Shown here one piece after another: positions 13,037 to 19,773 of a stretch of DNA of 19,773 bases. The translations under genes and the position numbers were made by a program. Source of the stretch: Clostridiales bacterium UBA1779 (GTDB lineage Bacteria; Bacillota; Clostridia; Oscillospirales; CAG-272). Location: contig DCGL01000106.1 of NCBI GenBank assembly GCA_002314565.1, forward strand, positions 39,750 through 59,522, written 5' to 3'. Every line of letters begins with the position of its first letter. Position 1 is the first letter of the stretch. The notes beneath the pieces were generated by a model. It did not search any database and was not told the DNA's origin. It was given only the letters and a program-made list of their open reading frames with translations.

Positions 13037-14518
13037 ATGAAATCAAAATCAATGCTCAGAATTTCTGCCATCCTGCTGGCAGCCCTGACTCTGCTGCTTG
13101 CTTCATGCGGTGAAAGCGGCAGCCCCGATGAAACGAAGCCCGCCGCAAGCGCCGCCGCCGAAACGGTTCCGGGAAGCGATACCCCCGTAGAAACCGAACC
13201 CGTTTTTGCCGATGCGGATTTCGGAGGCCGCGACTTCGTAATTTATATGCGCTCTGAAAAAATGGCCTCATATCCCGGCATGTACATCGATGCCGAGGAA
13301 ACAAACGGAGACGTAATGAATGACTCCGTGGTATCCAGAAACACTCTCGTCGAAAAGAAATTCAATCTGAATATCACGACAATACAGGTTGATTCCCCTC
13401 ACAACACGGTAAAAAATGAGATTTCGGGCGGCACGGTCGGCTATGACCTCATACTGGACAGACGCGAAACCATGGCCTCTCTTGCAACCGGCGGCTGCCT
13501 TGCCAATCTTGTTGACTGCGGTGTCGATTATACGACTGCCTGGTGGGCCGGCGAATGTGTTGAAACTTACACCGTGCAGAACAAGCTGTTCTTCGTTGCA
13601 AACGACGTTTCCGTTTCTAACCTTGCCGGCGGTGAATTCTATTATTTCAATACGAGAATCGTTGACGATTTCAAGCTGACAAGTCCTTACGATTACGTAA
13701 AAGAAAACAAGTGGACCTGGGAAACCTTCATTACCATGGTAAACGGAGTATCAAACGAGGCTGCTGAAGGCGTCATAGGAACTTACGGACTCTGCTCATC
13801 TCCCAGCGGAATCAACGCCTTCCTGTCCTCCGGTATCAGATATGTAACAAAGGTCGGCGATGAATACAAGTGTCTGATTTATACTGAATATGCGGACCGT
13901 GCACAAAGGGTCATCGACCTGCTCAAGGATTCATTCAAGGATCCTGCTCATGTCATCGAACGCACTGCCGCCGTTAAGATTTCGGATTCGACCAAAACCT
14001 ATTCCAATGATTATGACCACATAAGAGGTCTGTTTGCCGAGGGACACTTCCTGTTTATCTCGGGAAATATGAAGGTTTCCAATCAGTTCCTCGATATGCA
14101 GGATACCTACGGTGTCGTCGTTTATCCGAAGCTTGACAGTGATCAGGAAAGATATTATACTCCTCTCGATACCTACGCAATTATCTGGTGCGTGCCGAAT
14201 GCTACCAACGTTGATGCCGCAAAGTCGATGCAGGTTCTCGATTACTGGGCATATCAGTCTTCAAAGAGCGTAATGCCCGCTTACTACGAGGTAACACTCA
14301 AGAGCAAGAGAGCCGCAAATACCGATGGAGCCAATATGCTTGACCTTATCAAGGAAACAATCTGCTATGACATTACCGATATTCTCGGCCTTACAGATGT
14401 CGAAAAGGGAATAAATGCAGTATTTACCTCAGGTTCAATTTCAACCTTCAAGTCCTTTGATTCAAAAATAAAGCTCAGTATCAAAAAGCTTATGGAACAG
14501 CTTGACGCAATAGAATAA
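13037..14518 (+). CDS. Lipoprotein extracellular solute-binding protein
   Basis: A 493-residue lipoprotein with a signal peptide ending in lipobox L-A-S-C24, an Ala/Pro/Glu-rich spacer to about residue 55, and a two-lobe binding domain resembling ABC carbohydrate-importer receptors. It is a clear paralogue of the interrupted gene at 9570-11075. Shared features include YxRN-type LVEKKFNLNI after a D-S-V segment, WW after the first lobe, NKLFF, SPYDYVKENKWTWETF and the DQERYYTPLDTYAI stretch. The ribosome binding site GAAAGG is about 11 nt upstream. It follows the ABC exporter gene by 35 nt and may be co-transcribed. A TATAAT at 13002-13007 has only a weak -35, so a separate promoter is uncertain. 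No MalF/MalG-type permease or importer ATPase is in the window, so its transport partner is elsewhere. Confidence 0.87.
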   Translation: MKSKSMLRISAILLAALTLLLASCGESGSPDETKPAASAAAETVPGSDTPVETEPVFADADFGGRDFVIYMRSEKMASYPGMYIDAEETNGDVMNDSVVSRNTLVEKKFNLNITTIQVDSPHNTVKNEISGGTVGYDLILDRRETMASLATGGCLANLVDCGVDYTTAWWAGECVETYTVQNKLFFVANDVSVSNLAGGEFYYFNTRIVDDFKLTSPYDYVKENKWTWETFITMVNGVSNEAAEGVIGTYGLCSSPSGINAFLSSGIRYVTKVGDEYKCLIYTEYADRAQRVIDLLKDSFKDPAHVIERTAAVKISDSTKTYSNDYDHIRGLFAEGHFLFISGNMKVSNQFLDMQDTYGVVVYPKLDSDQERYYTPLDTYAIIWCVPNATNVDAAKSMQVLDYWAYQSSKSVMPAYYEVTLKSKRAANTDGANMLDLIKETICYDITDILGLTDVEKGINAVFTSGSISTFKSFDSKIKLSIKKLMEQLDAIE

Positions 14519-14525
14519 AAGAAGT

Positions 14526-14570
14526 TCAATAAAAAATCCGGAGGCCGTCGGCTTCCGGATTTTTTATTGA
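14526..14570. terminator. Bidirectional intrinsic terminator
   Basis: TCAATAAAAAATCCGGAGGC pairs with a 3' arm GCTTCCGGATTTTTTATTGA (one G-U) around a short loop, with T-runs on both strands. It closes the binding-protein gene (+), ending at 14518, and infB (-), ending at 14576. Confidence 0.93.
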
Positions 14571-14575
14571 CGGAA

Positions 14576-17371
14576 TCAGGCCTGTTCAACCTGTTCCATT
14601 ATGAAGGCTTCGAGAATATCTCCGGCCTTGAGGTCGTTGTACTTATCAAGACCGATACCGCATTCGTAGCCGGACGCAACTTCCTTTACGTCATCCTTGA
14701 AGCGGCGCAGTGAGGAAATCTTGTCTTCGTATACGACGATACCGTCGCGGACGATACGGATCTGTGACTGACGTGTAATCTTGCCGTCCTGTACGTAGGA
14801 ACCGGCAATGAAACCGACGTTGGGGATATGAATGAGCTGTCTGACTTCGGCGTGTCCGAGCAGTGTTTCCTTGAATTTGGGAGCAAGCATACCCTTCATG
14901 GCGGCTGTGATTTCGTCAATGCACTCGTAAATGACTCTGTACGTGCGAACGTCGACACCCTGTCTTTCGGCTGACTCAATGGCAGCGTGGTCGGGACGGA
15001 CGTTGAAGCCGACGATAATGGCCTGCGAAGCAGCTGCGAACATTACGTCGCCCTCGGTGATTCCGCCGGCTGCGGCGTGAATTACGTGTACGCGGACTTC
15101 GTCGTTGGAAAGCTTTTCGAGGGACTGCTTTACGGCCTCGGCGGAGCCTCCGACGTCGGCCTTGACGATGACGTTGAGATCCTTGACGCCTTCCTGAATC
15201 TGCGTGAACAGGTCGTTGAGGCTTGTTCTGGAGTTGGCCTTGAATGTATCTTCCTTTGCCTTTGCGCGGCGGTTGTCGGCAAGCTCTCTTGCCATCTTTT
15301 CGTCGGCAACGGCATTGAATTCATCACCGGCCTGAGGAACGTCGTCAAGACCCGTGATTTCAACGGGAGTGGAAGGAGGAGCAACTTTGACCGTACGTCC
15401 GGTATGGTCCGTCATTGCACGGACACGTCCGACGCAGGTGCCTGCGATAACGATATCGCCGGGATGAAGCGTACCGTTCTGGATAAGTACGGTGGCAACA
15501 GGTCCGCGGCCCTTGTCGAGCTTGGATTCAATGATGATACCCTTAGCACGGCGGTCGGGATTTGCCTTGTATTCCTTGACCTCGGCAATGAGAAGAACGC
15601 TTTCGAGCAGATCGTCGATACCGGTATGCTTGATTGCGGATACGGGAATGCACATTACGTCTCCGCCCCATTCTTCGGGTACGAGTTCGTACTTTGTGAG
15701 CTCCTGCTTGATGTTGTCGGGATTGGCAGTGGGCTTATCCATCTTGTTGATGGCAACGATGATTTCAACTCCTGCAGCCTTGGCATGGTTGATGGCTTCG
15801 ACTGTCTGTGGCATGATACCGTCATCGGCGGCAACGACGAGGATTGCAATATCGGTTGCCTGGGCTCCTCTTGCACGCATGGCCGTAAAGGCTTCGTGAC
15901 CGGGTGTGTCGAGGAAGGTGATATCCTTGCCGTTGATTCTGACTTTATAAGCACCGATGTGCTGAGTGATACCGCCGGCTTCACCGGTGGTGACGTGAGT
16001 GTTTCTGATGGCGTCAAGAAGGGAAGTCTTTCCGTGGTCAACGTGACCCATTACGCAGACAACGGGAGGACGTACCTTGAGATTTTCATCGGAATCGGCT
16101 TCCGTATTCTCTTCGAAGAGTTTCTCTTCGATTGAAACTGTAACTTCCTTCGTTACCTCGGCGCCGAGTTCATCGGCGATGAGGAATGCGGTATCGAAAT
16201 CAATGGTCTGGTTTACCGATACCATCATTCCCATAAGCATAAGTCTCTTTACGACTTCTCCGGCACTGACCTTGATTCTCTGGGCGAATTCACCGACCGT
16301 GATTTCGTCGGGAATCGTTGCCTTGACCGGCATTTTCTTTACGGGAACGGGGGCGGGAGCGGGCTGGTTGCGCTTATCGCGGCGGTCGCCCTTCTGAGGC
16401 TGGCCCTTTTTGCCCTGATTGTTCTGCTGCTGGTTATTTCTGTTCTGATTGTTGTTTCTGTTGTTCTGCTGACGGTTATCCTTGTCCTTTGAAGGCTGAG
16501 GAGCGGGCTTTCCGCCTCTCTGCTGCTGTGCCTGTCTGGGACTTGCCGTCTTGTTTCTCTGTTCCTCGGCACCTTCACCGGCAACGGGCTTCTTCACCTT
16601 GAAACCGGTGTCCTTTGCGTCCTGAATATCGTCCGGAACGAAGTTGTCGAGCTTATCGTCGTATTTTGAGAGGTCGACGTTGCTGCCGGTTCCTCTGGTA
16701 TCGACCACACGGGTATTGGCCTTCGGAGCCGAAACGGTGAGCGTGGCATCGTCTGAACCGCCGGTTCTCTCTCTGACTTCAATTCCGTGTTTTTTGGGCT
16801 GCTGCTTCTGAGCTTCCTTCTGTGCCGGCTTTGCATCCTTTGTTATGGCTGTTGCCGACTTCATTCTGGACTCAAATCTTTCACCGGCAGAGCGGGTGAT
16901 ATTCTTCTCGGCAGACTTATCCTGCTTCGGCTGTCCGTTTACAGGCGCAGCGTTTGCAGTCTTTGACGCCTCTGCGGGCTTTGCTTCCGAATTTGCAGCC
17001 ACGGGGGCCTTTGCGGCTTCCGGTGCTTTTCCGGCTTCAGCCGGCTTGACTGCAGGTGCAGTCTCTGCTGCCGGCTGCTTGGCAGGCTCGGCAGGGGCAG
17101 GTGCGGGCTCAGCGGGCTTTTTCTTAACATCTGAGGGCACGTATGTAATTCCGTCGATATAATCCTCGATATTGACTATCTGGTTTGCTTTTGTTATGGT
17201 TTCCCACATAAAGTCCAGAGAAAAAGTATCCATTCCGGCCTGAGGCTTCAGTTCAAGACCGGCAGCGGTGAAGATGTCGGTAAGGTCCTTTTGCTTCAGT
17301 GCTGTGCCGGAAGGCTTCAGTGTGAAATCCTTTGCGATATTTGCGGCTTTAATCTGATTGTTGTTTGCCAT
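14576..17371 (-). CDS. infB: Translation initiation factor IF-2
   Basis: A 931-residue IF-2. A short N-terminal helical domain is followed by a long Ala/Pro/Lys-rich and then Gln/Asn/Arg-rich unstructured linker (about 83-340; the densest Q/N tract about 290-335), and an IF2_N domain with EITVGEFAQRIKVSAGEVVK near 350-400. The GTPase shows G1 GHVDHGKT (about 442-449), G3 DTPGHEAF (about 486) and G4 NKMD (about 541), and the C-terminal domains that bind fMet-tRNA end at EAFIMEQVEQA. It positions initiator tRNA on the 30S subunit. The start at 17371 (MANNNQIKAANIAKDF) was preferred; an in-frame ATG at 17416 has no ribosome binding site. It is the last gene of the operon, 82 nt after ylxQ. Confidence 0.97.
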   Translation of the reverse strand: MANNNQIKAANIAKDFTLKPSGTALKQKDLTDIFTAAGLELKPQAGMDTFSLDFMWETITKANQIVNIEDYIDGITYVPSDVKKKPAEPAPAPAEPAKQPAAETAPAVKPAEAGKAPEAAKAPVAANSEAKPAEASKTANAAPVNGQPKQDKSAEKNITRSAGERFESRMKSATAITKDAKPAQKEAQKQQPKKHGIEVRERTGGSDDATLTVSAPKANTRVVDTRGTGSNVDLSKYDDKLDNFVPDDIQDAKDTGFKVKKPVAGEGAEEQRNKTASPRQAQQQRGGKPAPQPSKDKDNRQQNNRNNNQNRNNQQQNNQGKKGQPQKGDRRDKRNQPAPAPVPVKKMPVKATIPDEITVGEFAQRIKVSAGEVVKRLMLMGMMVSVNQTIDFDTAFLIADELGAEVTKEVTVSIEEKLFEENTEADSDENLKVRPPVVCVMGHVDHGKTSLLDAIRNTHVTTGEAGGITQHIGAYKVRINGKDITFLDTPGHEAFTAMRARGAQATDIAILVVAADDGIMPQTVEAINHAKAAGVEIIVAINKMDKPTANPDNIKQELTKYELVPEEWGGDVMCIPVSAIKHTGIDDLLESVLLIAEVKEYKANPDRRAKGIIIESKLDKGRGPVATVLIQNGTLHPGDIVIAGTCVGRVRAMTDHTGRTVKVAPPSTPVEITGLDDVPQAGDEFNAVADEKMARELADNRRAKAKEDTFKANSRTSLNDLFTQIQEGVKDLNVIVKADVGGSAEAVKQSLEKLSNDEVRVHVIHAAAGGITEGDVMFAAASQAIIVGFNVRPDHAAIESAERQGVDVRTYRVIYECIDEITAAMKGMLAPKFKETLLGHAEVRQLIHIPNVGFIAGSYVQDGKITRQSQIRIVRDGIVVYEDKISSLRRFKDDVKEVASGYECGIGLDKYNDLKAGDILEAFIMEQVEQA

Positions 17372-17453
17372 GCTTCTTTTATTCCTCTCTTTGCGACAGA
17401 AATCTCTTTCTGTCATTCAGACGGTTGACTGTTTTCGGGGGATTCCCGAATTA

Positions 17454-17765
17454 TTATTGCTTTTGTTTACCCGTTACGGCACGGGCGAGGGATATATCCG
17501 TGATTCCCACTGCTGCCGTCGGTCCTTTTCCGAGAGCATGTCCCAGCTCTTCGGATGTGGCGGAGCACAAAATCAGCGGTATATTGTAATAAGTACATCT
17601 GTCGGATATGCGCTTCTGCGTGTTTTCCGAATTGCCGGAGGCCGAAATGACGAGGTGCAGCTTCTTTTCCTTGAGCGCATCGCACACCATCTGGGTTCCT
17701 GCGACAATTTTTCCGGCTCTGGCGCACAGGCCGAGTGTGGATAGTTTTACGTCAACTGTTTCCAT
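17454..17765 (-). CDS. ylxQ: L7Ae-family RNA-binding protein YlxQ
   Basis: A 103-residue protein of the ribosomal L7Ae/L30e/YlxQ family, K-turn-type RNA binders. It opens LSTLGLCARAGKIVAGTQMV, the usual family start, followed by LHLVISASGNSENTQKRI and the closing TAAVGITDISLARAV. Its start lies 14 nt inside the end of ylxR, which suggests coupled translation. Its place between nusA-ylxR and infB is typical of Firmicutes. Confidence 0.93.
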   Translation of the reverse strand: METVDVKLSTLGLCARAGKIVAGTQMVCDALKEKKLHLVISASGNSENTQKRISDRCTYYNIPLILCSATSEELGHALGKGPTAAVGITDISLARAVTGKQKQ

Positions 17766-18048
17766 TCCGGTTTTTCTCTTTTATGCAGGCAAGCAGCCTC
17801 TCTTCGAGTTCTCTGTCATCAAAAATTCCGAAGCGGCTTTTAATTCTGCCGGTTTTTATGAGTTTCTTTATGCATTTTTCGTCCGGACACAGGTAAATAC
17901 CGCGGCTCTGATTTTTCTGAGCAGCGTCAATTTCGACACCGTCACTGCCTTTTGTGAGTCTGATGAGCTCCTTCTTCGTACGGTGGGTAAAACAGGCTGA
18001 GCACTGTCTTACGGGTTCGCGTGAAGGGACGGTTTTATTTTCGTTCAC
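17752..18048 (-). CDS. ylxR: YlxR family protein (RNase P modulator RnpM)
   Basis: A 98-residue YlxR (DUF448) protein. The family signature is present but slightly altered: PVRQC16-SAC19-F-THRTKKELIRL at the start (the usual form has R-x-C-x2-C-R), and SRGIYLC54-x4-C59 where GRGAYLC is common. Bacillus YlxR has been reported to bind the RNase P RNA, and is also called RnpM. It begins one base after the nusA stop codon and overlaps ylxQ by 14 nt, so the three are tightly coupled. Confidence 0.93.
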   Translation of the reverse strand: MNENKTVPSREPVRQCSACFTHRTKKELIRLTKGSDGVEIDAAQKNQSRGIYLCPDEKCIKKLIKTGRIKSRFGIFDDRELEERLLACIKEKNRNGNS

Positions 18049-18049
18049 T

Positions 18050-19096
18050 TTATTCTGTCTTGATGTCTACCTTGCAGGACGTGAGCTTGGCGGCCAGTCT
18101 TGCGTTCTGACCTTCCTTGCCGATTGCAAGGGACAGCTGGTCGGGGGATACGACTACGTGGGCTGAACGCTCTTCAAGCATATCAACGGACACGATGTTT
18201 GCAGGAGCAAGAGCTGCTCTTACGTATTCTGCCATATCCTCGCTGTAATCCACGATGTCGACCTTTTCGCCGGCCAGATCGTCGAGAATTGCGGCAATTC
18301 TCATTCCCTTGGGACCGACACAGGAGCCGACGGCTTCGACTGTTTCATCTGTTGAATATACGGAAATTTTCGTTCTTGAACCGGCTTCGCGGGCGATGTT
18401 CTTGATGACGACTGTTCCGGCTTCGATTTCGGGAACCTGAAGCTTGAACAGGCACTTTACAAAGCCTGTATCGGTTCTTGAAATGCGGACGTCTGCGCGG
18501 TCGCGGCGGTTAACCTTGCGGAAATAAACCTTTATCTTCATACCGACGGAAAGATCTTCGCCGGGAATCTGCTCTGCAGCGGGAAGCACGAGAATTCCGT
18601 TGTCCGTATTGAGTTCGGCGTCCTTCGTATCCCTGTCGATTCTGACTACCGTTGCCGTGATGATTTCTTCCTGCTTGTTTTCGAATTCGCGGCGGGCGTT
18701 TTCCTTTTCGGCTTCACGTATGCCCTGGATGATTACGTCTCTTGCGGCCTTGGCGGAAATTCTGTGCAGGTTCTTGGTCTTGATTTCTGTTCTGATTTCC
18801 TTGCCGACTGAGATTCTCTTGTTGTGCTCGCGGGCATCGGCAAGAAGAATCTGGGTTACGGGATCGTCTATTTCGTTTACTACGGTCTTTACGAGGAAGG
18901 CCTTGATATCGTGCTTTTCGCGGTCAATGTTGATTTCGATACGGGGTTCCGAGTACTGACCGGCAGCGTTCTTTCCGCCGTATTCCTTCTGGCAGGCCTT
19001 GAGAAGAGCTTCCTCCGTTTTCTTGAGCATAACCTCGACGGGAATGCCCTGCTTCTTTTCGAGCTCCTCAAGAGCCAGGAAAAATTCGTTATTCAT
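18050..19096 (-). CDS. nusA: Transcription termination/antitermination protein NusA
   Basis: A 348-residue NusA of the short Firmicutes form, without the C-terminal acidic repeats of E. coli. The N-terminal RNA-polymerase-binding domain (about 1-125) starts MNNEFFLALEELEKKQGIP. An S1 domain (about 130-200), KH1 with VGSCVGPKGMRI and KH2 with SLAIGKEGQNARLAAKLT at the end follow. It modulates pausing, termination and antitermination. It lies 48 nt after rimP and one base before ylxR. Confidence 0.97.
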   Translation of the reverse strand: MNNEFFLALEELEKKQGIPVEVMLKKTEEALLKACQKEYGGKNAAGQYSEPRIEINIDREKHDIKAFLVKTVVNEIDDPVTQILLADAREHNKRISVGKEIRTEIKTKNLHRISAKAARDVIIQGIREAEKENARREFENKQEEIITATVVRIDRDTKDAELNTDNGILVLPAAEQIPGEDLSVGMKIKVYFRKVNRRDRADVRISRTDTGFVKCLFKLQVPEIEAGTVVIKNIAREAGSRTKISVYSTDETVEAVGSCVGPKGMRIAAILDDLAGEKVDIVDYSEDMAEYVRAALAPANIVSVDMLEERSAHVVVSPDQLSLAIGKEGQNARLAAKLTSCKVDIKTE

Positions 19097-19144
19097 AATT
19101 CCGCTAAAATTCCTTTCGACTGTTTCTTCTTGGTCTGACTTACG

Positions 19145-19642
19145 TCAGCGCATATCGCCGAAATCAAACAAAAGATTGCAGGCGGCGACGTTTTTGTACG
19201 GTATGTCGTAATTTTTGGTTTCTGTTTTGATTGAGATGCTGTCGGTCTCTTCCGTGTAACCCTGAATCTCGCCTTCTACGGATTTCGGGCCTTTTTCCTC
19301 AAGAGGAGTGAAAAGACGGACTTCGGCTTTTTCGCCGACGCAGGCATCGAAGTGCCAGGGAAGAGTCAGTGCGCGTTCAACGCCCGGGGATGAAACCTCG
19401 AGGCAGTAAGCGCAGTCAATGGGGTCTGCTTCATCGAGCAGCGGATCGATTGCCCTGTGGACCTTTTCGCATTCGTCGATTCCGATGCCTTCGTCGCTGT
19501 CAATCGTGATTGTCAGCACGCTGTCGGCACCGCGGCGTCCGAACTCTATGTCCCAGATTACGCAGCCGAGATCCTCAACTGTTTTTTCAATCGCCGCGCG
19601 CACCTTTTCCGGTACGCCGGAGAACTCTTTTTTCATTTTCAT
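19145..19642 (-). CDS. rimP: Ribosome maturation factor RimP
   Basis: A 165-residue protein of the RimP (YlxS/YhbC) family, needed for 30S maturation. Family features are LGCVIWDIEFGRRGADSVL, the DECEKVHRAIDPLLDE segment, and YCLEVSSPGVERAL, the most conserved stretch. It ends in a C-terminal SH3-like domain. A GAGGT ribosome binding site lies upstream and there are two close ATG codons (at 19642 and two codons later). The earlier is used here. It is the first gene of the rimP-nusA-ylxR-ylxQ-infB operon. Confidence 0.96.
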   Translation of the reverse strand: MKMKKEFSGVPEKVRAAIEKTVEDLGCVIWDIEFGRRGADSVLTITIDSDEGIGIDECEKVHRAIDPLLDEADPIDCAYCLEVSSPGVERALTLPWHFDACVGEKAEVRLFTPLEEKGPKSVEGEIQGYTEETDSISIKTETKNYDIPYKNVAACNLLFDFGDMR

Positions 19643-19695
19643 ATTATGCTTTTTACCTCATCAGCCGCGGCCTGAAATCATCCTGCCGCAGTCAT

Positions 19696-19724
19696 AAAGA
19701 AAGAGTGGACCGTCGCCCACTCCC
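19696..19724 (-). terminator. Leader hairpin with U-rich tract before rimP (possible attenuator)
   Basis: On the minus strand GAGTGG (19717-19722) pairs with CCACTC (19703-19708), extendable by two G-U pairs, followed by TTTCTTT. It lies between the probable -10 box (19748-19753) and rimP (start 19642), so it is inside the operon leader. It resembles a weak intrinsic terminator and could serve for autoregulation by NusA. A second short hairpin (GCGGC with GCCGC, near 19662-19690) lies closer to the start codon. Confidence 0.6.
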
Positions 19725-19747
19725 ATCGTCTCTCATATTGCGTGCAC

Positions 19748-19753
19748 ATTATA
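19748..19753 (-). promoter_or_regulatory. Probable -10 box of the rimP operon promoter
   Basis: TATAAT on the minus strand, preceded by TGTGA. The -35 box would lie at or beyond the window edge (19771 onward) and cannot be seen. Transcription would start near 19741, giving a leader of about 100 nt. Confidence 0.6.
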
Positions 19754-19773
19754 TCACAAACTGTTCAGAAAAG

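Noticed and set aside
14987..16135. Long plus-strand open frame of 382 codons
   Set aside because: It is antisense to the conserved GTPase region of infB, with no ribosome binding site or recognisable domain; its length reflects codon bias of the opposite strand.

Overview
The window reads as chromosome of a low-to-mid GC Firmicute, most likely an uncultured gut-type member of class Clostridia. The support is: TTGACA / 17 bp / TATAAT promoters, G-rich ribosome binding sites, a long Bacillus/Clostridium-type SRP RNA with an Alu domain directly upstream of dnaX-ybaB-recR, and the Firmicutes order rimP-nusA-ylxR-ylxQ-infB. The assignment below class level is inference. No tRNA, rRNA, CRISPR array, transposase or phage gene was seen.

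Layout. 1-2303 (+): an SGNH/GDSL hydrolase, ribosomal protein S21 and a class II ketose-bisphosphate aldolase, each with its own near-consensus promoter. The intergenic gaps here carry several inverted repeats, including two perfect long palindromes of 23 bp and 30 bp per arm on either side of the aldolase gene. 2314-3629 (-): a small two-helix membrane protein and a TIM-barrel amidohydrolase whose last codons plus 3' flank are tandemly triplicated (2642-2846). 3631-4144 (+): a HIT protein. 4288-8841 (-): SRP RNA, dnaX, ybaB, recR and an aspartate kinase, a DNA-replication/repair cluster with an amino-acid biosynthesis gene at its end. 8983-9560 (+): a DUF3846 protein with a consensus promoter and a 5' leader that can fold so that the ribosome binding site is paired. 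9570-14570: two paralogous lipoprotein solute-binding proteins, the first broken by an in-frame TAG, flanking an exporter-type ABC half-transporter and driven from overlapping divergent promoters. 14576-19773 (-): the transcription/translation operon rimP-nusA-ylxR-ylxQ-infB, with a hairpin plus U-rich tract in its leader.

Most of the window is housekeeping. The parts that ordinary annotation does not explain are the DUF3846 leader, the gene-end tandem repeat, the two perfect palindromes, and the amber-interrupted binding protein in a window where none of the other protein genes terminates with TAG. No complete new multi-gene system is evident; the best candidate for undescribed biology is the switch-like DUF3846 leader and its gene.
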